From the NCBI GenBank assembly GCA_037952775.1, contig JBANAY010000001.1, positions 2,356,001 to 2,420,000 of the forward strand: DNA of 64,000 nucleotides, in the 5' to 3' direction. Below the pieces are notes generated by a model. The model did no database searches, was not told the DNA's origin, and saw only the letters and a list, made by a program, of their open reading frames with translations. Source of the DNA: Clonostachys chloroleuca (taxonomy: Eukaryota > Ascomycota > Sordariomycetes > Hypocreales > Bionectriaceae). This document shows positions 37,274-48,500 of the stretch, one piece after another; position 1 is the stretch's first letter, and each line of letters opens with the position of its first letter. The translations under genes were made by a program, and so were the position numbers.

Positions 37274-38980
37274 ATGGCAGGAACAATCAATAACCCAAAG
37301 AGTAGGATAACCCAAGCGCAATGGCTGCGACACGTCAGGATGAGCTTTTGTTAACTTTTCCAACTCACAGAGCCCAAGTCCAAGCGAGGTACAACCCGCC
37401 TTCGCCACAAGATCCAGAAAGCGTCCGCGGCCAAGCAGAGGAAGGACCGCAAGCTCGCCAAGAAGAACCCAGAATGGAGGTCGAAGTTGAAGAAGGACCC
37501 TGGAATTCCCAACCTGTTTCCTTACAAGGAGAGGGTTCTTGAAGAGATCGAACAGCAGCGCTTGAGAAAGAAGGAAGAGGCTCAACGAAGAAAAGAGATG
37601 GTCAAAGCTGCCCAGACTGGCGGCGAGCAGGGTGCCGATGAGGGAATGGACACTGCCGTTGCTGATGGTGGAGAAGAAGATATGGACGACGACGACGGCA
37701 TGGATGAGGACATCGATGAGTCGAACCCGATGGCTGCCCTGCTCGCCAGCGCCCGGGCTGCGGCCGAGAATTATGATCGAAAGCTCGCCGATGACGATGC
37801 CATGGACGAGGATAGCGACAGCGATGAGTCGGTCAACGATGGCGAGCGGATGTCTATTGGTCAGGCTTCATCTCGAAAAACCTACGACAAGGTCTTTAAG
37901 TCGGTTGTAGAGGAGGCAGATGTCGTGCTCTACGTCCTGGATGCTCGTGACCCCGAAGGCACCCGCTCAAGAGATGTGGAACGAAGTGTCATGGCTGCTG
38001 CTTCTGGCGGAAAGCGCCTCATTCTTGTTCTCAACAAAGTCGATCTGGTTCCTCCCAAGGTTCTGCGCGACTGGCTCATCTACCTTCGCCGTTACTTCCC
38101 AACACTTCCTCTGCGAGCATCAAACCCTGCTCCAAATGCCCACACTTTCAACCACCGCGACCTCACTGTACAGAGCACGTCGGCCGATCTTTTCAAGGCA
38201 TTGAAGAGCTATGCCACGAGCCGCCAATTGAAGCGCGCAGTCTCTGTTGGCGTCATTGGGTACCCTAATGTGGGCAAGAGTTCCGTCATCAATGCCTTGC
38301 TAGGACGACTGAGCGGAAAGGGCGGTGCTTCGAACAAGGCATGCCCTGCTGGAGCTGAGGCTGGTGTGACCACGAGCATTCGCAAGGTCAAGATCGACAG
38401 CAAGCTGACTCTGCTTGACTCACCTGGTGTCGTCTTCCCTTCTTCATCTTCCTCACACTCGGCTGGTCTTGTCTCTCTCAAGAACGCAACTGAAGCGCAT
38501 GCTCACCTTGTCCTTCTCAACGCTGTGCCACCTAAGCAGATCGACGACCCAATCCCTGCCGTGAACCTCCTTATTCGCCGCCTTTCCGCTTCCCCCGACC
38601 TCTTGCAGAAGCTCAACGATGTTTATGACATCGCTGCTCTCCTCCCTAGCAAGGCTGACGGTGATATCACTAGCGACTTCCTTGTACAAGTGGCCCGCAA
38701 GCGCGGCCGTCTCGGAAGGGGAGGCATTCCCAACCTGAATGGTGCTGCTATGGCAGTCATCACTGACTGGCGTGACGGCCGTATCCAGGGATGGGTTGAG
38801 CCTCCCGTTCTTGCCGTCGACTCATCCAAGACCCAAACGAAGGGTGAGATCAAGAATGCAGGCGAGGAGGAGGTCATGGCCGACCAGAAGCAGATTGTCA
38901 CGGAATGGGCCGCCGAGTTCAAGCTTGAGGGACTCTGGGGCGACAACGAGGCTGGCAAGGATGACGCTATGGAGCAATAG
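37274..38980 (+). CDS. NUG1: Nuclear/nucleolar GTPase NUG1 (GNL3/nucleostemin family)
   Basis: A circularly permuted GTPase needed for maturation and export of the 60S ribosomal subunit. Exons are 37274-37301 and 37371-38980, giving 545 residues. The first exon encodes only MAGTINNPK plus one base, and splicing completes the basic N-terminus KPKSKRGTTRLRHKIQKAS, which binds rRNA or carries the nuclear signal. A coiled, charged region and an acidic stretch (about 105-190) follow. The permuted G-domain then reads LDARDPEGTRS, G4 at N231 (LNKVDLVPP), G1 at about residue 306 (GYPNVGKSSV), the TTSIRKV switch and G3 LDSPGVVF. The C-terminal RNA-binding part has GRLGRGGIPNLNGAA. The order G4-G5-G1-G2-G3 is diagnostic of the YlqF/NUG family. 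Confidence 0.93.
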
Positions 38981-39224
38981 TCGAAAAGTTGCAGATTGAT
39001 TTTTGCGCTATCTCGTGTTACGAACGAGTGGTTTGTTTTTATGATGGAGATTTTTCATAACATGCTGGTATGGCGTTCATAGGCTTGGCTGGGAACAAAA
39101 TATACAAATGAACTAGATTTTGGTATAAACACTTTTTATACCTCTTTTTAAAGTCTCTATACTTGCAAGTGACATTACTTGGAACTTTTGCTAAACTTTC
39201 TATCAATTCCTAACGACTCCCACT

Positions 39225-42200
39225 TTATGCGCTAATCAACTCCATCTTCACACCTCTCTTCCCTGTCGCCTCGTCCTTGTGGTCGTGGACTCTAACCTTG
39301 ACCTTTTGGAACAGCTCGACCTTGACCTCCCTGCTCCCCGACGTGGTCAGCGTGTACGACTCGGCGTCAAAGTCGCTCTCGGGCTCGGGCTCGGCCAGGT
39401 CCCTCAGTCGGATGAGGCCCTCGATGCCGAACCGCGGCACCAGTACGACGAACCCGTTGCTGAAGATCTTCATGACGAAGGCGTCCTCCTCGGCGACCTT
39501 GCCCTTGAGGGCCTGGCCGACGTAGTACGCGATGGAGGCGCGGCCGGCCATCTGCGCGTTGCGGTGACGGACGTTGATGTTCTTGCAGACGGCCTCGAGG
39601 CGGCCGCGGCTGCGGACGGACGGGTGCACCGCCTCGTAGTTGATGGCGGCGGCGAGCTGGCGGTGGGCGAGGAGGTCGGCGTAGCGGCGGATGGGGGAGG
39701 TGAAGTGGGTGTAGATCTCCGAGGCCAGGCCGTAGTGGCGGAACTCGGGGTACGCCTGGGTCCCCGAGCAGAAGTACTCGGCGCTCATCATGCAGCGGGT
39801 GGCCATGATGCGCACGAGGGTGTTGAAGAAGGGCTCGCCCGGCTTGACGCACTGGTCCAGGGAGTCGGCGAGGGCCTTGCTGGAGTCGGTGCGGAGCTCC
39901 ATGCCGCACTTGATGCGCAGCTGCTCCGAGAGCTCGTCGAAGTTTGTCTTTGGCGGGGCCCCGTGGCGGCGTAGGATGGCGGTCTGGGGGAACGCCTCGT
40001 AGATCTTGGCGGCGACGCTGATGTTGGCGAACAGCATAAACTCCTCGACCAGGGAATTTGTGTCGAGGAGCTGCTTGGTCTTGACGTCGATGGGGTCCGA
40101 GGTCTCGGATTCGGTCTGGACCTTGACTTCGGGGGACGACAGGCTGAGTGCGCCGGCGTCCATGCGCTTCTGCTTGAGCTTCTTGGAGAGCATGAGCAGC
40201 ATCCTCATGCCCTTGGTGAGGTCATCCTGCTGCGATTCATCATCTATTCTTATTTGTGCCTCCTCGTAGCTGAATGCCTCGCGGGACTTGATGACAGATT
40301 TGGTAAATCGAACATTGACAATGTCGGCGTTCTCGTTGAGTTCCCAAAGAACGGAGAAGGCATATCGTTCGACGTAAGGCTTGAGCGAGCAAAGATCTGT
40401 TCCGAGCAGCGGGGGAAGCATGTCGATACGCTTATCAACAAGGTAAACTGTTGTGCCTCGAATGCTTGCTTCAGTGTCCATGGCATTGGCCGGTTTCACA
40501 AAGTTGGAGACATCAGCAATGTGGACACCAACCTGGAAGTTTCCATTCGGAAGCTTCCGTGCATGCAGCGCGTCGTCAATATCCTGGCAACCAACAGGAT
40601 CGATACTGCAAATGAGAAGATCGCGGAGATCCTCACGGTCTCTCCAACCTGGGTCTTCGTTGCTGACTGGCACCTTCCAGTCGTGGCCTTCCTTGGGCAG
40701 ACAGTCAAGGACTGTCTTGGGGAACGGTCGATATTGGACATCCCATTCCAGCAAAAGGGCCTCGGTTTCGGCAGCCTTGGTCTCTAGTTCCCCCAAGGAG
40801 CGGACGAAGTGGCCGACGGGGTGTCTTGAATCTCTCTCCCATGCGTCGATGGTGACAAGTAGTCGTTTCCCAAGTAGCTCTGAGGTCTGGCGGGTACGTA
40901 GCCGGATCTTGGGAATCTTCTTGTCCATTGGGATGAGGAACACGTTGTCTTGCTTTCGTCCCTGGGTTGTTGCCCTGCTTGCCGAAGAGGGGTCAATGTG
41001 TCCAACATACTGGCGCCAGTTGCGCTTTACCACACCAACGACCTTGGCTGTTGGCTGTGGTCGACCTTCAGAGGAGCCCTTCTGTGTTTTTTTGACCTCA
41101 TCCTGGAGAGCCTTCCGCTCCTTTTCTGACACCAAGTCTTGGCTACCCTCAGCATCGGCGTTTTCATTCTTCGTGATAGCTTCTTCCTCAATAATCTTGG
41201 TCGAGGGTTCTTTCCACTGGTCTTGCGGGAGAACCTCGACGACAACAACATCGCCGTCGATAGCTCGGTTGATATTTTCGCGGCCAAGAATCAGTAAAGG
41301 CTTTGGGAATGCAGGAACTTTGATGGAGCCCTCCAAGTAGTTGTATGGAGAAACGTTGAATATTCCTTGATGCATCAGCCCGGCCTTGACTCCCGTCATC
41401 ATCTTGGACACGGAAAAGTACTCGGGGTACAGCATTTGGCCTTGCTTCTGGAACCCACCTGAGCTCTCGACCTCGGCAACCATGTCCAGGAGACGATCGC
41501 CATCCTCCAACGTGCTGACGTACTCGCGCAGAGTCGACCCGTTTAGTCCGTCCTCCTTGGCCTTGCGAAGGTTCTCCTTGTCGTTGCTGAGCATCACGAC
41601 GGCAGGTATCGACTTGGCCTTTGTCTGAGCCAGATGCTCGGCGTACCACTTGACAGCCTTGCGAACAGCAAGATCATTGCGATCGTTGACAGTCTCATTC
41701 TGGCCCCGCTGAACATAGGTTTCTTGCCGGAAATCGTTGAAGAAGACGTAGAATCGCTTGTCCTCGCTCTTGGTCAAACCTACAAGCCGGTTGTATAGAG
41801 GTAGAGACCTGTTGCGCAGCTCTTCCAGAACAGTCTGTAGAATGATGACATCGTAAAATGCAGACGTCTGTTCAAAAAGATCCATTGCGTTGAGAACAGC
41901 GTTTGTGTCAGGCACCAGGTAGTGTCCCTGGGGGAAAGCCTTGGTCCCGGCTGGCTTCTCTGACAGCACGAAAGGCTGGGCTGGGCGGAGGTCAGGGTCA
42001 AGAAACAGTTAAGGGGAAGCTCAGCTATTGGGGACTCACCTTCTTGGGCGGCATTCCTAGGCGCGTCCGCAAGACAAGCCTTGCAGAGTTTGGAAGAGCA
42101 TGGGATATCGGTTCTGAGATAGACTTCTCTCACAATTTTCTGGACCTTGCCACTTCGGGTTGACCGCACGTAGGTCTTGTTGGAAATATTTGACGCGAAA

Positions 42201-42235
42201 ACATCGCTATCAACAGATCTTTTAAGGCTCGTCAT
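39225..42235 (-). CDS. DIS3: Exosome catalytic subunit DIS3/RRP44
   Basis: The essential 3'-5' exoribonuclease and endonuclease of the RNA exosome, acting on rRNA precursors, unstable transcripts and mRNA. Exons are 42235-42040 and 41980-39225 with a 59-base intron, giving 983 residues as expected. The N-terminal cysteine motif C46-x4-C51-x2-C54 and the PIN domain (acidic D90 in YLVPDTNAVLNAMD) match the endonuclease site. Two cold-shock domains follow. The RNB domain carries the catalytic aspartates D526, D532, D534 and D535 in SIDPVGCQDIDDALH, the same spacing as in yeast Rrp44. FTSPIRRYADLLAHRQL and a C-terminal S1 domain complete it. The last third (39.2-40.25 kb) switches to extremely GC-rich codons, so long shadow frames appear on the other strand. 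It is convergent with NUG1, 244 bases apart. Confidence 0.95.
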
Positions 42236-42665
42236 TTCAATTATTGTGTTTTGGGCTGTACGCCTCCTCTAGGTTTGAATATGTGAAGAGGCTTGTGGTG
42301 GATGAAAGTTCTATGCTTGATTTCCAACCTCGCCTATCGATAAGCAACTCCACCCGCTCGTTGGTTAAAACGAGCCTCAAGTCCCACTTTGCTCAAGTGG
42401 GTGTCAGAATAACAGGGACTGCAAAGGTATTATCTCAAGTTTCCAATATAGGCTACAATACTGGTAAAAACCAGAAGAAAACTCATTGAGTAATTATTAG
42501 GGAATATTATTTGCTTACTATTGTACAATAGGAAGTATTAGAATATGACTAATTGCTACAGTAATTCTGCCGAGTGACTTTGCCACTTGACTTTACTTTC
42601 TCAATAATCCCTGCGACCTTCTCCACACATACACCAAGACAGGCTCGGTAGCTTCACAAGCAGCT
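42236..42665. promoter_or_regulatory. Divergent promoter of DIS3 and the orphan gene
   Basis: 430 bases between the two start codons. An 81-codon frame inside it has no family features and is not called. Confidence 0.45.
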
Positions 42666-43527
42666 ATGTCTGTTGTCATTGACCCTACAACTATCTCATC
42701 CATTGTATCCGAGGAACTACCTTTGGTCAAATTTCACACGGCCCGACTTCTTGCTCAAACCATCGACGCGACAGAAGGAGATGTGCTCTACGTGCAAGGT
42801 AAAGAAAAGCAAAACAAACAGCTAGACTTACCACCAGGCTAACATTTGAGGATTTCTAGATGTGACTCCACAAGTATATTATATTCCTGGCAAGTACAGA
42901 GAGTCCAAAGGACGAGGTTTTCGATTTAAGCGATTTTACCCAGAACAGTCCCGGCTCATTATTACAATTCCAACCGAGTGTCATGAATATATGCACAATG
43001 AACTCGACTATCAGATAATGCGACAAATCGATGATATGGGACTTGGATGGCTTCCATGCGGTGGTGCAACATATAAACAGCAACCTGGTGGAGCAGCTGG
43101 GGAGGGTGACTCAAGTGGACGTCCGTTTGAGCCACAGGATCGACCCTGGACCACGCTTGTCATTGAAGCTGGGTACTCGCAGCCACTTGAAGCCATGAGG
43201 CGAGAGCTGAAGTGGTGGTTCAGTAAGTCAAACCACAAGGTCAAAATAGTTCTTCTTGTCAAGATGCATTCTCCGTCACGGCAAGAAATCACTATCCGAG
43301 ACGTGGCGAGAAGGTCTATCCGGTCAATGACTCTTCGAGCAATAGGGGGCGACTCTAGTCTAAGACCATACCTTCAGCAAACGATAAATATCGCAAGGGC
43401 TTTGGATGCAAATCCAATCCTTCCTGAATCTAATTGTATTACTGGAGGTGCACTACGATTGGAATTTGCTGATCTATTTGATCGCCAGCCACGGGAAGGG
43501 GAACGAGATATCATCATTCAGGATTAG
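42666..43527 (+). CDS. Orphan fungal protein, possible PD-(D/E)XK-like fold
   Basis: Two exons, 42666-42798 and 42860-43527 (GTAAAG to TTCTAG intron), give 266 residues. I do not recognise a characterised family. It has an N-terminal segment (VIDPTTISSIVSEELPLVKF), a basic middle (RGFRFKRFYPEQSRLIITIP), then RPWTTLVIEAGYSQPLEAMR followed by LKWWFSKSNHKVKIVLLVKM. The order Asp, VIEAG-Tyr-Ser, a helix with paired Trp and a KIVLLVK strand recalls the core of PD-(D/E)XK nuclease-like proteins of the Uma2/restriction-endonuclease type, and similar fungal hypothetical proteins exist to my knowledge. That is a weak structural inference, not a function. Codon use is less GC-rich than in DIS3. It sits at the edge of the 9 kb desert, a common location for lineage-specific genes. 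Confidence 0.7.
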
Positions 43528-45473
43528 CTGTGATTCTTTGCTCTGACTCTGGAAGATTCAAGACAGACGAGCGACGTTCGACAAGTCACGTGGGCCAGTA
43601 CTCACTTCTTATCATAAATACTAAACACAATAATAAGAGAACTACAGATCATTGTACTGTAATATTTAGCTCGATATTGTATTGATTACTAACTAACTGT
43701 CTTGATATTATATTGATATTGTGTTGAATTTCAACACTGGAGATTCTGGGTGTGCCATGTTTATGTCAGTCGCTTGGCTGTTCAAAGATGTTTTGACATC
43801 TGATTCCAATCAGGTTTTTGCCGGCGATGATGGAGTACCCATTCATGCATGTCTTTTTCAATGGAGTCATACCGACTGACACGGATAATTTTCGCTGGCC
43901 ACCATTTGGCATGCTTTCGAATGATGCATCAACTCCTCACCGACCCTTCTTTGTCTTGAAACATGCTTGTTGACGGAACCCAACTACGTCAATGCGCATT
44001 GGACCGAGATGCTTAGGCCGAATGGTTTGGCCCGCCTCAGTGCTACTGTCTTGAAGAGGGGGTTCCTTTAGAAACAAGGACATCCCTTGGACCATCATAT
44101 GGCCGAGGCTCGGCGATCACATTTCACATCAATGACCCCTCAAGAGACCCTCGGTCTGACTGGGCTTGGTCTGGGTTGGCACAACTTGCACGAAGCGTGC
44201 ACCGAGTTTCTGTTTTCAGCCGTGGGCATGCTGTGACTCTGTGGTGCGAAACCAGCTCTCCGATCCAGATACCAAACGGAACTCCCCCGTGTGTAAAGGA
44301 ATTGTCACAAGTGGCGCCGAGATCCTGCTAGGATCTTATCATTTATCCGTCATGTATCAGCAGCTAAGATGCCACTTTTGGCTTTTGGTATATGCCCAAG
44401 GCTTACATGCATCTTGCAAGGTAGTTTCATACGTAGAATGTGAAGAGAGTTCAGTAGGGCAGCATGAAAACTTGCCAACTGACTACATCCCAAAGGGCCA
44501 GTTGCCTCATACCATCTATACGGTACCACCTCGCCAAGTTCAAGGGCGAAGGGAAAACAAGGACAGTTGTCACATCACCATTCGATCCAAAAAAAAAAAA
44601 AAACTGGAAAAAACGATGGACGCAACGATTTGAGTAACCAGAAGGCCCCAAATCTCTTGCGCCATTGGCGGGTATTTCCGTCGAGTTTCTCATCTGACAC
44701 GCAGAGGGCGGCCGCGAATGTGATTTGATGCGGTAGGTTTCTTTGACAAGCCCGTCAGCAGAAGATTATCACCTTCTCCTCTTTGACATGATCGTTGTTG
44801 CAGTGCTAGGGATTTTCTTGTGGTATACCCGTGCTTGATAGTGTGTGTACTATCAGTTTTCACTTGGGCTATTTCCATTACGACGAACGAGACGGCTGGA
44901 ATGGCGTGGGAGATAGACCGGATGTTCGGCGAAGTCTGGGAGTTTTGGCCCCAACGTAGCACCCATCACACACAATACATACGCCAGTCGATAATCAGAG
45001 AGCAAGTGCCATAAGCGATTTGCAAGCAACGTGTCTGGAAAAGGCCGTGCTTCCATATATGCGGACGTGTATCTCAGAGCGAATGTATGTACATGCCGAG
45101 TACATCCACTGCTAACGGGCATGGAATGGGGCATGGCTCACATCCTTGGAAACGCACCCTTGGTAAAGGTGGTCGGCGGGGTCAGTAGACTCCTGATTCG
45201 AAGGGCTCGGGCGGGTCTGGGTCGACCTCATGACCCATGCTCTTGCAGAGGCCAAACAAGCAAGGTGAAGATCAGCATGCGATCAGTCACTCAGCGACTG
45301 GGGGGACTAGGGCAGGGGGCCTTTGGAAAGGACTGCATGGCCAAGCCCGTCCAACTTGGACACCATCTCCCCTTTGTTCCCGACCCTTGCCGCAGTGTGG
45401 GCATCCTCCATTTCAGCCGGGGAGGGAGTTGGTCACCCTCACTTTCTTCCTCGCGTCCCGACTAACGCCCCCC

Positions 45474-45500
45474 TCCCTTCCCTTCCTTCCCTTCCTTCCC
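45474..45500 (+). repeat. Pyrimidine CCCTTCCTT tract
   Basis: Repeated CCTTCCCTTCC units on the plus strand inside the gene desert. It is a simple polypyrimidine microsatellite. Confidence 0.8.
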
Positions 45501-48500
45501 ACGAGATCAGTGCGTCTAGTTTCATCAATGAAACAATAATGGGATGGGACCCTGATTACCCCAGAAGATCGGGTGCGCATGGTAGGCAAGTCTTCGGCTC
45601 CTGTACGTAAGGAGGGAGGGTACAATGTGTGTGTGACCAAGCCATCCCTGGAAAGCGCACAAACAATATGCACGAATCTCTCCCAAGCAATAAGATCTAC
45701 AGACGAGGCGGAGCCTTTCCAGCCAAGTTATTCCATAGGCGACTTGCAGACTTGATAAATAATCACGGCATACATCGTTTCCCCAGCCTCGGTAAGCCTA
45801 ATGCGACGTTGTTTACGGCACCCAATCGCGTAGCCTATTACAGCTGATTGTATCTTACCCAATTTCATGCGCCATAAAGAGCCCATTCTCCAAAGGCTTG
45901 CTGGAACTCGGAAGCGTCTCCGCGCTCGAGCATTTTTCACGCAGCGTCTCAGCCTGGTGGCGCTCTGGGCTCCGGAAAGGAACTCCAATCAAAAGCGTTG
46001 GAATGTGATCAGCCCAGCTTGGGCATCAGGATTTCTTGTTTTGACTGAGGTCGATATCAAACCGACCTGTCGGCCGACCATCCTTTGACCTTTGTTTCCT
46101 GAATCCACCGAGACTTTCCGAGGGAGAGAAGGGATTTGGGGGGGGGGGGAAGAAGGATCCAAAGACTTGCGATGGCGAAACCCAAGCATGGCATGGGGGT
46201 GAAAGAGTCATATTTCTCATGTGATAGCTACCTGCAACGTCTCTTTGCTTCAGAGCGTCTATAGAACAAGACAATAGATACTATCGACTAATTTGCTGAT
46301 CCGGCCCCACGGCGTTTCCCAACTGGCACGTGAAACCCAACCCCCCCAAGGACGGCCCTGTTGCATTGAAAAAGAAGATAGATCTTGTACATGCATTCAC
46401 TTCTTGCTCTATGCTTATGTGGTTGGGTGCATGTATGTACGGAGGGTGCGACGGTGGGCTGTCTGGGCCACGCGGGTCCGCCACTTCGAGAGAGCTCACC
46501 AGTGAAATACCTACTAAAAGAATGCGCGAATGAATCGAGGCAGGGCCCCAGCTGCAGGCCACATGCAGCGCGGCCAGCAACGGCGGCGGCTACTTGGGGT
46601 GTACCTACATGGAAGTTAAGGTAGGGATGCATTGTACATAGGCCCGGCTGGGCGGCCCATGTCTGTGCGACGTGACAGGAAAAAGAAAGGAAATACATAC
46701 ATACAATCGTTTAGCAGCCAGGAAAGGACGGCACCTACCTGCGCGTAAATGGCGGCAGGGACCTTCTGGTGGCGACGAGGAATAACGGCTGTCAATAGAG
46801 GGGAGGGAGAGGGGGAGGCGAGGGAACGCGTGATTGTCCATGTGACCCCAAGAGCTGGCGGCAGAGCGCGCGCAATGGCTATCAAGGCTAAGGGATCATG
46901 ATGCTGATACACGAGTTACGAGATAGCCCAGTGCTAGCTCGCGGGTGTGCATGGACGTGTTAGCGACAGGGCTCGGGGTGTGCAGATGAGCGACACCCGA
47001 AATGAGCATCAATATTGATTATGTGTTTATTAGTATGTAGTATGCCTGCGCTCAGTTTACGTACGCTCTACGTAAGTATGTACATAGGTATGTACAGAAT
47101 CACCAACCCAAGTGCGACCTGCACATCTGACAAGGGGCGGGCTGTAAGCTGGAGAAAGAAAGGTATTTCGGTTAGATGGACAGTGCCCTGGCTCGTGCTC
47201 GGTTCCGGGAGTATGACTTCTTTTGTGGATGTTGTCGTCTCTGATCAATACCCCCAGGCAACATATGCACATCCTGAAGCTGGAAATAGAATGAGGCACG
47301 GACAGATAGGCGGTCCTCTCAGTCGAAGCCGCCCCAGTTGTTCTGATGGAATCGAAAACATGGCCTTTCTATATTCAGTTTGCCACTGCATGATAACTCA
47401 CCTATATGATGCTCTGATATGATATGCCATGCTCTGAATAGGTATCCACGTTTTGTCCATCCACAATGGAAACACAGGGATCCTGGCGCAAGAATACGTC
47501 TCCATTTTCTCAATAGAATGAGGCACAGCGGTGCTAGGTGAAGTGTAGGTATCTGCCGTCAGATAAACCGGCGGATAGATAGATAGACAACCACTTGATT
47601 TAAGAGCCACCCGTGTCCGTAAGAAAAGGACCGGCTGGCTGGACCGGTAGGCTCAGTTGAACAAGGAGTAGTAGATGGTGTGGCCTTGTTACTGGCCGTC
47701 TCGGTGAGCGCATTGCTCAATCTGGGTGGTTCTGCGTGTCAATAAGACAAGGATAGAACGGCCCGGCCGGTGGCATTGTCACGAGGATGGTATGCTGCTG
47801 CTTGACATGCTTTCTCCCCGGACCCAAGCAAGCGGTGCATCGAGGAGTAGTGGATGGGTAAGCAGGCCAGCATCATGTGCGTCTGGCTGGCCAGGTTTAT
47901 CTCCATGGCGTCCTATCTCAAGCCAGTTCGATTTGGACTTCTGGGCCAGCTCAGATGCACCTGATTGATTTGGAACAAGGAATGAAGGCCCCGACCATTG
48001 AGTGTCTCAGTTATCAGACCAACCAAGAGTGGCGGGATGTCATCGGACGCGGCACGCCATCGCCCATAGCCCGATGTGTAAGGAGGCGAAAGCCGATCCT
48101 GTACGGTATCAGCCACGGATTAATAATTACAATTACTGGCCGCGAATGCTGTTGAGGCTCGCGAAGCCAGAATGCAGCGAAATACTATGGAGAATCAACG
48201 GACACTCTCGGCGACACTGCCCAACTCTGTACGGAGGAGACGGACCTGAAGGAGATCCCTGACAGGCGCGCGCGCTAATATTGGAATTCAGCCAGCCGTC
48301 GAGAGGTTTCCGCAATGGGATCTGTCTGGGGCGGATGGTGTGGACGAATCAACGTACCCTGGTTCCTCATATGCATCTCGTTTCGTCCGTCAGCTCGACC
48401 TGACCGACGGGTGATAAGGTCTCTATCGCGTGCAACGGCATACACGCCAAGCATCCCAGTCGGGGATGCTGCTAGTATGGTGTATCCGCAGAATCACATC

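Noticed and set aside
39279..39974. 231-codon plus-strand open frame opposite DIS3
   Set aside because: It mirrors the highly GC-rich conserved RNB/S1 coding sequence; a shadow of biased third positions.
44588..44602. A-run as the tail of a retroposed sequence
   Set aside because: No reverse-transcribed gene, SINE-like promoter boxes or target duplication could be seen next to it.
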